Assembly: GCA_034429195.1 (NCBI GenBank)
Contig: DAOUGQ010000021.1
Coordinates: forward strand, 124,001 to 188,000
Length of the DNA stretch: 64,000 bases
DNA from: UBA4782 sp034429195
GTDB taxonomy: Bacteria > Chloroflexota > Anaerolineae > Anaerolineales > Anaerolineaceae
Direction of reading: 5' to 3'
The notes below the pieces were generated by a model. That model saw nothing but the letters and a program-made list of their open reading frames with translations, made no database searches and had not been told where the DNA came from. Position numbers and translations under genes: made by a program. This document shows, piece by piece, positions 15,276-24,106 of the stretch (positions are counted from its first letter, which is position 1; each line of letters begins with the position of its first letter).

Positions 15276-16549
15276 CGCTTCACTACTCCCACCACCAGTT
15301 CAGTGGCTTTCAATACTTCATCATAAGCCCTGGGCGTCAGTGTGAGGGTAATGATCTCACCAGGGCGGGCATAGGGTTCTGCCCGGCGTGCCACCAGGTT
15401 GCCATTGCTGCGCACTTCCACCCATACCGGTTCTTCGATGGGGTTTTTGACCCGCATCTGCAGCCGTACTTCGCCTTCAGCCAGGCTCTCTTTATCGAGC
15501 GTGTGCGGTACCACATACCTCATCGTTGCATCTGTTTTGAGGGGTACATGACGCACTTCTTTTGCCCGTTCTTGCTGGGCAAACAGAGCGGCGCTCTTCC
15601 CAGCAGCATACCCGGCTTCAGTCACCCAATCCACCAGGTCATACACATGCACAACATTTCCGGCTGCAAAGATGCCCGGTACGTTCGTCTCCAGGTGATC
15701 ATCGACAAAGGGTCCACCCGTCAGTCCGTCTAACTGTACTCCAGCTTTACGAGAAAGCTCATTTTCAGGGATCAATCCAACCGAAAGCAGCAGCGTATCG
15801 CAGGGGATGATCTCATTCGTTCCAGAGATGGAATTCCACTTTTCATCCACCTGCACTGATTCAATTGCTTCCACTCGTTTGGCACCAACAATACGGTTAA
15901 CCGTATGGCTCAACTGCAGGGGAATATCATAATCCAGAAGGCATTGCACATAATTCCGGGTCAATCCCGTCAGATAAGGCATCACTTCTAGAACACGCTC
16001 CACATGTGCACCTTCCAAAGTCAATCGGCGCGCCATGATCATACCAATATCTCCCGAACCGAGCACTACAAAATTCTTTCCGGGCATATAGCCTTCTACA
16101 TTCACCCAGCGCTGGGCAGTGCCAGCCGTATAAACACCCGAAGGGCGCATGCCAGGTAGACGGATCTGTGCGCGGGTTCGCTCACGGCAGCCCATCGCTA
16201 AAACAATCGCTCTGGCTTGAATATCCACCACTCCAGAGGATTTTCCCGCTGCGAGAATTCGGCGCTGTGGGCTGATATCCAACACCATTGTATCCAGCAA
16301 CGGCTCTACTCCTAGAGTCAGTGCTTCATCAATGAAATGCTGAGCATAAGCAGGTCCGGGCAGGTCTTTCTGAAAGACTTCCACCCCGAAGCCGTTATGA
16401 ATGCACTGCAACAGAATACCACCCATCTCAACGTCGCGCTCGATGATAAGTACTTCCTCTGCGCCATGCTTTTTTGCTTCAATCGCAGCCGCTAACCCTC
16501 CTGGTCCGCTGCCAATGACAACCACATCGTATATGGATTTAGCGGGCAT
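15272..16549 (-). CDS. NAD(FAD)-dependent oxidoreductase, GlpA-associated
   Basis: 425 aa. FAD-binding GxGxxG in VVIGSGPGGLAAAIEAKKHG at the N-terminus, a central NAD(P)-binding loop VVLGSGDIGMIMARRLTLEG, and the second FAD motif TNVPGIFAAGNVVHVYDLVD. About 70 residues of beta-rich C-terminus follow. Such proteins pair with a GlpA-like dehydrogenase and a DUF1667 protein in anaerobes and may transfer electrons from glycerol 3-phosphate or a related substrate. Overlaps the upstream gene by 11 bases and the downstream gene by four. Confidence 0.85.
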   Translation of the reverse strand: MPAKSIYDVVVIGSGPGGLAAAIEAKKHGAEEVLIIERDVEMGGILLQCIHNGFGVEVFQKDLPGPAYAQHFIDEALTLGVEPLLDTMVLDISPQRRILAAGKSSGVVDIQARAIVLAMGCRERTRAQIRLPGMRPSGVYTAGTAQRWVNVEGYMPGKNFVVLGSGDIGMIMARRLTLEGAHVERVLEVMPYLTGLTRNYVQCLLDYDIPLQLSHTVNRIVGAKRVEAIESVQVDEKWNSISGTNEIIPCDTLLLSVGLIPENELSRKAGVQLDGLTGGPFVDDHLETNVPGIFAAGNVVHVYDLVDWVTEAGYAAGKSAALFAQQERAKEVRHVPLKTDATMRYVVPHTLDKESLAEGEVRLQMRVKNPIEEPVWVEVRSNGNLVARRAEPYARPGEIITLTLTPRAYDEVLKATELVVGVVKR

Positions 16550-18032
16550 GGGTCACCTCCCCTTTGGTAGTACGCATCAGGAACTCAGTGCCCGGCCCTT
16601 TTTTACTGACCTCAAAGGGACTGATACCCAATTCGCGTGCCAGTATCTCGACCACGCGCGGCATATCAAAGGAGCCCAGACAGCGTCCTGTTCCCAACCA
16701 GGTACGCCGCTTGATAGCATCATAGGTACGGGCCGGCAGAGGCGCATGGATCTCCTGGATGATCTCGGCTTCGGTAACATTTTCGCAGCGGCAAATGATA
16801 CGTCCATAATCAGGATTGGTTTTGATCAATTTGATCTGTTCTTCGAGAGGCAGTTTCCGAAAACGTGGGCGGGGTGGACGGATAGGATTCCAGTCGCTTT
16901 TTTCTTTCAAGACCTCACCTGCATCTTTCAGTAATTCGATCACTCTCAGTGCGATGGCTGGCGCAGCCGTGAATCCGGGACTTTCGATCCCTCCCAGGTT
17001 GACCAGACCATGTACTTCTTCAGGAATTTCAACCACAAAATCATGATCATGCTTCACACCAGGGTTTTTGCATGGGGCATTGCCCATCGCGCGCAATCCG
17101 GCAAATACTGCAATAGTGTGCTTTGGCTGCAAAGAGGGTACCAGCTTATGCGCACCCTGCCAGATTTCATTCAATCCATGTGATGTGACTTCGCGATTTT
17201 CTTTATCATCGATCACCTCGGCATTCGGACCGAGAATAGTGTTGCCATGTAACGTGGTAGTGACCAGGATACCCTTTCCCTTTTCGGTTGGAGTGGGGAA
17301 GAGCACATTGTTGATGGTTATTTCTGCACGATCAAGTACACAGTACTCACCCCGGCGAGGTGTAATGTGAAATTCAGGACGCACCCCGGCTTTATGCATC
17401 ACATCATCTGCATAAATACCCGCTGCATTTATCACCCAGTGACAGCCAAAATCACCGCGGTTGGTGCGAACACCTATGATCTTCCCGCTTTCGATAATAA
17501 AATCTTCAAAAGCGGTATCGAGCATTACGGTTACTCCATTTTGAATGGCATTTTCAATGGCAGCAACTGTGACTGCAAAAGGATCACACAACCCACCGGT
17601 GGGAGCCCAGAGGGCCCCACTGACATTGGGACTGATGGCTGGTTCCCGATGGTGCATCTCTTCTGCGCTGATGAGGTGCATCCCCGGCACACCGTTGCGA
17701 ATGCCCTGGTCGAGCAGTTTTTCCAGAGCTGCCATTTCTTCTTCACCGATAGCCACCACATAATCGCCGCGCCGCTCGAACTCAAACCCAAGCTCACCAG
17801 AGAGCTTATCCCACATCGGATTGGCGAGAACGTTCAATTCTGCTTTGAGCGTGCCCGGTTCAGGATCATAGCCGGCGTGCACAATAGCAGAGTTGGCAGC
17901 GCTGGCGCCCATGCCAACATCGGATTCTTTTTCAATGAGGAGAATATTCCGTTGGTAACGGGAAAGGAAGCGGGCGACCATACTCCCCACCACCCCTCCA
18001 CCAATGATGATGATATCGTACGGGTCTTTCAA
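16539..18032 (-). CDS. GlpA-like FAD-dependent glycerol-3-phosphate dehydrogenase with BFD-type [2Fe-2S] domain
   Basis: 497 aa from TTG 18032, which follows GGAGCG by seven bases. FAD-binding IIIGGGVVGSMVARFLSRY at the N-terminus, DAO-type catalytic domain to about 380, and a C-terminal bacterioferritin-associated-ferredoxin-like domain. That domain normally has four Cys. Here Cys414, Cys416 and Cys451 are present, but the fourth position (456) is Asp (GRCLGSFDMPR). Oxidises glycerol 3-phosphate or a similar hydroxy acid, probably passing electrons to the neighbouring NAD(FAD) enzyme. No glpK or glpF in the window, so the substrate is inferred only. Confidence 0.83.
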   Translation of the reverse strand: MKDPYDIIIIGGGVVGSMVARFLSRYQRNILLIEKESDVGMGASAANSAIVHAGYDPEPGTLKAELNVLANPMWDKLSGELGFEFERRGDYVVAIGEEEMAALEKLLDQGIRNGVPGMHLISAEEMHHREPAISPNVSGALWAPTGGLCDPFAVTVAAIENAIQNGVTVMLDTAFEDFIIESGKIIGVRTNRGDFGCHWVINAAGIYADDVMHKAGVRPEFHITPRRGEYCVLDRAEITINNVLFPTPTEKGKGILVTTTLHGNTILGPNAEVIDDKENREVTSHGLNEIWQGAHKLVPSLQPKHTIAVFAGLRAMGNAPCKNPGVKHDHDFVVEIPEEVHGLVNLGGIESPGFTAAPAIALRVIELLKDAGEVLKEKSDWNPIRPPRPRFRKLPLEEQIKLIKTNPDYGRIICRCENVTEAEIIQEIHAPLPARTYDAIKRRTWLGTGRCLGSFDMPRVVEILARELGISPFEVSKKGPGTEFLMRTTKGEVTHAR

Positions 18033-18061
18033 TGATCGCTCCTTTTTATTTTGGTATGTGG

Positions 18062-18090
18062 ATTATACACCAGGCAAAAAAACAGCATAA
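18062..18090 (-). promoter_or_regulatory. Possible promoter of the GlpA-like operon
   Basis: On the minus strand TTATGC (18090-18085), 17 bases, TATAAT (18067-18062), about 30 bases before the TTG start at 18032. The -10 is perfect and the -35 weak. Confidence 0.5.
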
Positions 18091-18292
18091 TGATTGCTAT
18101 TATGAAACAATGATTTTAAAAGTGAAACATCAATCAGCCGCTTCATCAGAATTCAGTTTCTGCATCAAGGGAAAACATATGAAACATACTCTCGCTTATT
18201 TTTAGAGTAAAAATGGAGAGGAAATTCTATTTATATTTTTAAAGATTTTCGTAGTGATCTATAAGTTTTAGGATTTTCCTTTCTGGTTTCGA

Positions 18293-19660
18293 TCACTCTG
18301 ATTCAGTAAGCATTTCTTTTGGCTGTTCGTAATCCGGTAAAATGGTTTCCACGTTGCGAACACTGGGGATGTTCAATCCTACAAGGATCACGATCAGATA
18401 AAGGATTCCAGCGAACACATACTGCAAAGCCATCCCTGAACCGGGCTCTGTTCCTGTCAGCCAGCTAAAGGTGCCAGAAAGGAAAGAGGTGGACGTAGTC
18501 ATGGCAGGTTCCGTTACGTAATCAGCCAGTGCACCAGCTAGAACCGGCATGATCGGGTCGATGAGCCAGGCAATGAACCGCCTGGCAGCAAAGACCCTAC
18601 CCTGTACATCAGGTGCTACTTTCGATTGCCAGATGGCATTGCTGGCACTTTGGGCAAGAGGGAACCCCATTGCAGCAAGTGCTGCCACTGGGATCCAGGC
18701 GTACAAAGAACGCCCTAAACCAAAACAGATGAATCCCAGCAAGCCGCTCATACCCCATCCAATCAACATACCACGCAGGCGTTTCTTTTTAAACCCTCCC
18801 CATACACTTACGATCAAGCCACCTGCCACACCGCCAATGGCAAACGCAGATTCAACTGCTCCAAGGGCTGCACTATTATTGCCGGTTCGGGTAAGGATCA
18901 TAGGCGCAGTTAATGATTGAGCCAAACCGCCCGTGAGGTTCAGGCATAATATTACTAATAAGAGGTTCAGCAGGCTGCGCCTGGCAAAAATATATTTAAA
19001 TCCATAGATTGCTTCCTGAAGCAGATTACCTTTTCCCTCTTTGCCTTCTTCGGTTTGTTGAGGTTGGGGAATGTGAACGAAAAGCAATGCGCCAATCGCT
19101 AAAAAGAAGGTAATGACATCAATGGTGAGAATACCGGTTAATCCAATGATGGGCAGCAGCATGCCAGCCAACATAGGAGAAAAGATAGCCGGTCCAGAGT
19201 CGATCAACGACATCATACCATTTGCGCGCCCATATTGTTCTTTGGGGATCATGGTGGTTATGGCAGCCATGTAAGCTGGCCATTGAAACGTACCACTGAT
19301 GCCATAGATAGCAGATGCAACACAGAAATGCCAGATCTGCAGCACATCAGTAGCATTGAGGATCAGAATTGCTGCTGTTGCCAGCACTGCACCCAGGTCA
19401 CTGATCATCATCATCAATTTGCGGTTATAGCGGTCAACCATTGCACCGGCAAAAGGTGAGACGATCAGGAAAGGAATGAGAAAACAAACCTCAACAATCC
19501 CTAATACAGTTGCACTACCACCTGATTTTTGGAATGCCCAAATCGTCAGTGCAAACCCACTCATGTTCGAAGCCAGTACAGAAACGATCTGCCCAGCCCA
19601 GACCAGTGTAAATCCAAACATGCCAGAAAGGCGATGCTTTTCAATGGGTACATTATTCAT
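18293..19660 (-). CDS. Major facilitator superfamily transporter (MFS_3, EntS-like)
   Basis: 455 aa, 12 predicted membrane helices. Early block FGFTLVWAGQIVSVLASNMS and the loop AGAMVDRYNRKLMMMISD (MFS motif A) place it among MFS_3 exporters related to EntS and macrolide efflux pumps. The second half repeats the fold (GFKKKRLRGMLIGWGMSG). Substrate unknown; proton-driven export of a drug or siderophore-like compound is the usual role. Monocistronic, divergent from the PIG-L gene. Confidence 0.85.
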   Translation of the reverse strand: MNNVPIEKHRLSGMFGFTLVWAGQIVSVLASNMSGFALTIWAFQKSGGSATVLGIVEVCFLIPFLIVSPFAGAMVDRYNRKLMMMISDLGAVLATAAILILNATDVLQIWHFCVASAIYGISGTFQWPAYMAAITTMIPKEQYGRANGMMSLIDSGPAIFSPMLAGMLLPIIGLTGILTIDVITFFLAIGALLFVHIPQPQQTEEGKEGKGNLLQEAIYGFKYIFARRSLLNLLLVILCLNLTGGLAQSLTAPMILTRTGNNSAALGAVESAFAIGGVAGGLIVSVWGGFKKKRLRGMLIGWGMSGLLGFICFGLGRSLYAWIPVAALAAMGFPLAQSASNAIWQSKVAPDVQGRVFAARRFIAWLIDPIMPVLAGALADYVTEPAMTTSTSFLSGTFSWLTGTEPGSGMALQYVFAGILYLIVILVGLNIPSVRNVETILPDYEQPKEMLTESE

Positions 19661-19778
19661 CGGAGATCATCCACCAAAATGGTTTGTATTTAATTGGAAT
19701 TCGTAGAAATACAGGTAAGGGTATTAATAATCAGCTTCTTTTATTATAAACACTTCCTCATCGATTCTTTTATTAGAC

Positions 19779-19807
19779 TTGCGAATAACCTTTGCCGGGA
19801 GTAGAAT
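19779..19807 (+). promoter_or_regulatory. Promoter giving a probably leaderless PIG-L transcript
   Basis: TTGCGA (19779-19784), 17 bases, TAGAAT (19802-19807). The predicted start of transcription falls at about 19814, next to the ATG at 19815, and there is no Shine-Dalgarno sequence. Confidence 0.55.
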
Positions 19808-19814
19808 TTCGGGC

Positions 19815-20564
19815 ATGTCTGATCCTTCTTGTTACCTTCCTGAAAGTGTACTGGTAATTGCTGCACACCCCGATGATATTGAATTTACCTGTGCAGGCAC
19901 TATCGCTCATTGGGTGAAACAAGGCACCCGTGCAGAATATGTTATTTGTACCAGCGGAGATGTTGGTATTGCTGACCTTAACCTCACCAAACAACAGGCT
20001 GCTGAGATCCGTGAATCAGAAGCAAGGAATGCTGCAGCCATCACCGGTGTAACTAATGTTGTTTTCTTGCATGAACCAGATGGGTTACTGACTGCCACAT
20101 TGGAGTTACGCAAGAAACTAGTACGTGAGATCCGCCGGTTCAAACCCGAAGTGATCATGTGTGGCGATCCTACGGCGGTCTGGTCAGGAGAGAGCCACAT
20201 CAATCATCCTGATCATCGAGCTGCTGCATTGGCAGCAGTAGATGCTGCTTTTCCTGCAGCCGGGCAGCCCCATTTGTTTGCTGAACTACGTGAGGAAGGA
20301 TTGGAAGCCCATAAACCTCGTAAAATCTATATTTTTGGGCGTAGCCAGAATGGAACCTTCATCGATATCGATGATTCGATCGAAACCAAGATCCAGGCAT
20401 TACGCGCTCATAAAAGCCAGATGGGTGATTGGGATCCCTCCGAGCGAATCAAGCAATGGGCGGCAGAAAAAGCCGCCGAAAAAGGAATGCACTACGCTGA
20501 AGCTTTTCGGGTAATCACCCTTGAAACAGATGAAACCTGGCAGCGGTTACATCCCGAGAGCTAG
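19815..20564 (+). CDS. PIG-L family deacetylase
   Basis: 249 aa from ATG 19815. A longer reading from TTG 19779 would use the -35 sequence as coding and is rejected. Zinc-binding motif AAHPDDIEF at about residue 16 and the second motif HINHPDHRAAALAAVDAAF at about 127 are complete. Family members remove acetyl groups from N-acetylglucosamine conjugates such as GlcNAc-malate or GlcNAc-inositol. A bacillithiol/mycothiol-type role is possible but not shown by neighbours. Cytoplasmic. Its terminator lies inside the convergent LRR gene. Confidence 0.85.
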   Translation: MSDPSCYLPESVLVIAAHPDDIEFTCAGTIAHWVKQGTRAEYVICTSGDVGIADLNLTKQQAAEIRESEARNAAAITGVTNVVFLHEPDGLLTATLELRKKLVREIRRFKPEVIMCGDPTAVWSGESHINHPDHRAAALAAVDAAFPAAGQPHLFAELREEGLEAHKPRKIYIFGRSQNGTFIDIDDSIETKIQALRAHKSQMGDWDPSERIKQWAAEKAAEKGMHYAEAFRVITLETDETWQRLHPES

Positions 20565-20566
20565 CA

Positions 20567-21082
20567 TTATTTGTGAATAGAGATATTCTTGAATTTCAAG
20601 CGCCGCACATCGGCGCTTTTTATTTTTACACAACCCTGCAGATCAAGGTACTGCAACCGGGTTAAGCCAGTCAAAGGTTTCAATCCTAAAAACGTTATCC
20701 GATTACAATAACTCAAGTTTAACCATTCCAGTTTTCTTAATGCCAGAAGGAAAGGGGTACCTTTATCGGTAATATCACATGAGCTCAGATTGAGCATTGT
20801 CAAATCGGGTAGATCATGCAGCATTGCCAATCCCTGATCAGTAATCTTTCGATTTTCAGATAAGTTGACCATTTTTACCAGGGGGTGATGATCTATCTCT
20901 TGTAATAGATTATGCAATTCATCATCACCAATATTTTGAATACGGATTCCAACTTCCATACTTTCATCAAAGGTGAAAATACCTGGTGCGTCATCCACAT
21001 GCTGCCATTCTTCTCCTGGATGGCGGTTGAATATCTGGCACGAAATACTAAGGGTTAATTTTGGTATAAATTCTTCATTCAT
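20567..21082 (-). CDS. Leucine-rich-repeat protein
   Basis: 171 aa. N-terminal 60 residues without recognised family, then about four leucine-rich repeats of the AMN1/ribonuclease-inhibitor-like cysteine-containing type (KMVNLSENRKITDQGLAML, LTMLNLSSCDITDKG, LEWLNLSYCNRITFLGL, LQYLDLQGCVKIKS). No signal peptide, so cytoplasmic; probably a protein-binding module. It follows the membrane protein gene by 15 bases and is probably cotranscribed with it. Its last codons contain the terminator of the opposite PIG-L gene. Confidence 0.75.
   Translation of the reverse strand: MNEEFIPKLTLSISCQIFNRHPGEEWQHVDDAPGIFTFDESMEVGIRIQNIGDDELHNLLQEIDHHPLVKMVNLSENRKITDQGLAMLHDLPDLTMLNLSSCDITDKGTPFLLALRKLEWLNLSYCNRITFLGLKPLTGLTRLQYLDLQGCVKIKSADVRRLKFKNISIHK
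20600..20626 (+). terminator. PIG-L terminator embedded in LRR coding sequence
   Basis: Stem gcgccg/cggcgc (20600-20605, 20611-20616) followed by ten bases that are nearly all T, on the plus strand. It is inside the last 20 codons of the LRR gene on the opposite strand. Confidence 0.75.
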
Positions 21083-21097
21083 GGGTAATATCCATTT

Positions 21098-22015
21098 TTA
21101 GAACAGCAGCAATCCAACAGAAACGATCAGCAGAAGAGGTACCAGGATCCCTGCTGCCAGTAAAAGATAGCTGATCGGTTGTTGGCTCTCTTTGCTGTAG
21201 AAGTACATGCCACCAATTACATCCATCGAAAAACAAAAAGCAGCCAGAATTGGCAGAAGCAATAAACGGACAGGGTTTCCTGGTTCCATTGGAATTCCCT
21301 GGGCTGTAAAACCGATGCTTACTTCCTTAACACTTGGGATAGCAAGGGAAACCAGCAGGAATAAGAGAACGGTTAACCCCAGGCCAACCAGAAATAAGAT
21401 CCTGAAAAGGCCATCCATCCACACCTTCCGCATGAAAGCTGCAGGGACAATTGATACCTGTGGAATGGGATTCAAACTGCCTAATTCAGCCACCTGCTGA
21501 AAAGTACGCAAGAATCCACGTGCATCTACTGGTGAGATGACAAATACTTTATCATGGGTTACTGCAACAAGCGCATCATCCATTTCCGATGCCAGGAATT
21601 CAACTGTTCCCAGATCAGCCACTTCTCGTTTCCCCAATATTGCTCCTGTTGCACTGAAAGGAGGGATTTGTAAAACCTGTCCCAACTCATTAACCGGGCG
21701 CAACCATTCAATTGAATTTAAAGGAACATCCTCCGTGCGCAAACCCCATTTTATGTGCAACCCATCCCTTTCAAGCGTATATGAAGCCCGAATTAGTGCA
21801 TAACCGCGATATATTACAATGGGTATAGGCAGCAAACACACTATTGCAACCACCAGCAAGAGAGGAAAATATCCTCCCACCTTTTCATCCATTGCAAAAT
21901 ATAGGCTTCCCCCTGCACCTGCAATAAGCAGCAAAGCCACACCAAGATGCAAAAACAGCCCACGCCTGCGAGGTGGAGTAAACAGGTACGTTGTGCTTTC
22001 AGTTGGATTGAACAT
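21098..22015 (-). CDS. Membrane protein with bacterial PH-like domain
   Basis: 305 aa. Two N-terminal helices (about 20-65), a cytoplasmic domain (about 70-190) with the bPH pattern SYTLERDGLHIKWGLRTEDV and PLNSIEWLRPV, then three more helices to the C-terminus. Such proteins are common in Chloroflexota and Firmicutes; function unknown. Upstream of, and probably cotranscribed with, the LRR gene. Confidence 0.65.
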   Translation of the reverse strand: MFNPTESTTYLFTPPRRRGLFLHLGVALLLIAGAGGSLYFAMDEKVGGYFPLLLVVAIVCLLPIPIVIYRGYALIRASYTLERDGLHIKWGLRTEDVPLNSIEWLRPVNELGQVLQIPPFSATGAILGKREVADLGTVEFLASEMDDALVAVTHDKVFVISPVDARGFLRTFQQVAELGSLNPIPQVSIVPAAFMRKVWMDGLFRILFLVGLGLTVLLFLLVSLAIPSVKEVSIGFTAQGIPMEPGNPVRLLLLPILAAFCFSMDVIGGMYFYSKESQQPISYLLLAAGILVPLLLIVSVGLLLF

Positions 22016-22090
22016 GAGGTTGGTTCGTTCTGATCACCAATCGACTTAATATGAACAGAGGTATTTCAAAATTGCTCTGGGCGGCTTGAA

Positions 22091-23287
22091 TTACCCACTT
22101 TGGGCAATGGCATTTGCCAGTTCAAAACACACCTGTTCCACCTGTTCCTTCTGCATTACACTGGAGAAAGGTAAAGCAATGCCACGGTTTCCCAAGTCTT
22201 CTGTAACGGGAAAATCACCCGGTTTATACCCAAATCTTTCGGTTATATAAGGCTGGAAATGAATGGGTGCAAAGTATGGTCTGACCGGGATACCTCTTGC
22301 AGCCAGATAAGGGATCATCTTATCGCGATCGATACCTTTATCCAGGCGTATTACATAAACAAACCAGCTTGACCGGGTAGTATGAGGATCAATATTCGGT
22401 GCAGATGCGCCATCAACGGTAGCCAGTTTTTGCCCGTACCAATCTGCCACTTGCTGGCGTCTCACCAGCAATTCCTCGAGCCGGGTCATTTGAATAGCAC
22501 CCAGAGCGGCACTCATTTCATCCATCCGGTAGTTATATCCCAGGTAGGTATGCTGTAACCAGGTATCTCCTGGTGCTCTACCTTGATTTCGCATTGCCAT
22601 CATCATTTCTGCCTGGTGTGTGTCATCAGTAACGATCAAACCACCTTCGCCGGTTGTGATCTGCTTATTGGGGTAAAAGGCAAAGACAGCATTATCTCCG
22701 AGGGTGCCTGCTTTTCGACCTTTATACTCAGCTCCCAAGGCTTCGCATGCATCTTCGATCAAACTGATAGAATATCTGTCTGTTGTCTGTTTGAGTAGAT
22801 CGAAATCAGCAGGTTGTCCAAACACATCCACCGCCAGAACTGCTTTCAATTTGCCATCCAACTGACAGCCTTTTCGAGGTAGCCACTTTTTAGCCTGGCT
22901 TCCGCCTGCCACAAGATCGGCGGCGGCTTGTTCGACCAATGCAGGGTCAATATTCCCTGTCAGAGGATCTACATCGACAAATACAGGCACTGCATTTTCA
23001 TACAGCAGAACATTGGTTGATGCTACGAATGAAAAAGGCGTCGTGATCACCAGATTGCCGGCACCGATCCCTGATGCTCTGACACACAGGTGTAGCCCGG
23101 CAGTACCGGAATTAACTCCGATGGCAAACTTCCGCCCTATAAACTCACGGAACGCGTTTTCAAAACGATCAATATACGGCCCCATACTGAGTGAAGTACC
23201 CTGCAATACATCCATCACTGCCTGGCGTTCTGCTTCAGTTAGATAGGGTGAAGACATTGGGATAGAAAAATGACTTTGATAATCCAT
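22091..23287 (-). CDS. DegT/DnrJ/EryC1/StrS-family aminotransferase
   Basis: 398 aa, fold-type I PLP enzyme. The PLP lysine is in FAFYPNKQITTGEGGLIVTD and the Asp/Glu region LIEDACEALGAEYKGRKAG is typical. Members transaminate keto-sugars for cell-surface glycans or antibiotics, or act as sensor domains. No nucleotide-sugar gene is beside it, so the substrate is unknown. The ATG is preceded by an extended -10 (TGGTAGAAT) only seven bases upstream and has no ribosome site. Confidence 0.88.
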   Translation of the reverse strand: MDYQSHFSIPMSSPYLTEAERQAVMDVLQGTSLSMGPYIDRFENAFREFIGRKFAIGVNSGTAGLHLCVRASGIGAGNLVITTPFSFVASTNVLLYENAVPVFVDVDPLTGNIDPALVEQAAADLVAGGSQAKKWLPRKGCQLDGKLKAVLAVDVFGQPADFDLLKQTTDRYSISLIEDACEALGAEYKGRKAGTLGDNAVFAFYPNKQITTGEGGLIVTDDTHQAEMMMAMRNQGRAPGDTWLQHTYLGYNYRMDEMSAALGAIQMTRLEELLVRRQQVADWYGQKLATVDGASAPNIDPHTTRSSWFVYVIRLDKGIDRDKMIPYLAARGIPVRPYFAPIHFQPYITERFGYKPGDFPVTEDLGNRGIALPFSSVMQKEQVEQVCFELANAIAQSG

Positions 23288-23294
23288 GCGGATG

Positions 23295-23303
23295 ATTCTA
23301 CCA
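23295..23303 (-). promoter_or_regulatory. Extended -10 element before DegT gene
   Basis: On the minus strand TGGTAGAAT, with the last base of the -10 (plus position 23295) seven bases before the ATG at 23287. Implies a leaderless transcript. A -35 is not clear. Confidence 0.45.
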
Positions 23304-23359
23304 TCAAACAGGTATCTGATTTTTCGATAGTTCTTCTAATGGTTTGATAAGAGAGCTGG

Positions 23360-24046
23360 TCATGCTTCAGGATGAAATACCGGATGAGCAACGACCATGC
23401 TGACAGGTATCCCCCCCATGCGATCCTCCACTTGCGTTTGAATAGCAAATCCATTTTTTTGAAGGAGCCTAACAAGCGGAATGGGTCGGCAATCGAATAT
23501 ACCTGGCATTGATTTGTGACCCCAGAAATAGATCCGTTGAGCCAGGGTTGGAGGATCAGATTCTGACATGGATACAATGCCCAGTCTGCCATCGGTCTTC
23601 AAGACACGCTTACATTCTGCCAAAACACGGGGAATAGCTTTTTCTGAAAATAACTCTAGGGTAAAGCTCATAAAGATTGCGTCGAAAAACGATGGTTCAA
23701 ATGGCAATTGTGCAGCATGACCCTGTTCCAATACCACCTGACCGATCAAACCAGCTTTATCCAGCCTGTTCTGGGTAACATGCATCATTCCTTCTGAAAT
23801 ATCGATGCCATACACCCTTCCGCTATCTCCAACAGCACGCGCTAACGCGACCAAGGCACGACCAGTGCCAAAGCCAATTTCTAATACACTTTCACCTCGA
23901 GCTGGTGCCAGAAGTTCTAATCCACGTTGTGTAAATCGTTTTTCACCAGGTGCAGACAGACTATCATAAAACCTGCTTATTCTGTCATAGCCGGTACTAC
24001 CCCCTGGAGGTTCGCTAAGTTCTAGCGAAGGTTCATCAGATTCCAT
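23360..24046 (-). CDS. Class I SAM-dependent methyltransferase (UbiE-like)
   Basis: 228 aa. Motif I ESVLEIGFGTGRALVALARA, motif II GIDISEGMMHV, and the post-motif block FFDAIFMSFTLELFSEKAIP. N-terminal YDRISRFYDSLSAPGEKRFT is typical of UbiE/MenG relatives and of small-molecule or lipid methyltransferases. Acceptor unknown. The start has TATACT 14 bases upstream. Confidence 0.82.
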   Translation of the reverse strand: MESDEPSLELSEPPGGSTGYDRISRFYDSLSAPGEKRFTQRGLELLAPARGESVLEIGFGTGRALVALARAVGDSGRVYGIDISEGMMHVTQNRLDKAGLIGQVVLEQGHAAQLPFEPSFFDAIFMSFTLELFSEKAIPRVLAECKRVLKTDGRLGIVSMSESDPPTLAQRIYFWGHKSMPGIFDCRPIPLVRLLQKNGFAIQTQVEDRMGGIPVSMVVAHPVFHPEA

Positions 24047-24060
24047 AATTCAACTTTTTA

Positions 24061-24089
24061 AGTATACCTTATTCTCTCTCAACTCTCAA
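24061..24089 (-). promoter_or_regulatory. Promoter of the UbiE-like methyltransferase gene
   Basis: Minus strand TTGAGA (24089-24084), 17 bases, TATACT (24066-24061). Predicted transcript start is about eight bases before the ATG at 24046, leaving no room for a normal ribosome site. Confidence 0.55.
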
Positions 24090-24106
24090 TGTTGATTGGT
24101 TCAATT

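Noticed and set aside
17367..18035. 222-codon open frame on the plus strand
   Set aside because: Shadow of the GlpA-like gene on the minus strand; composition is not protein-like and there is no ribosome site.
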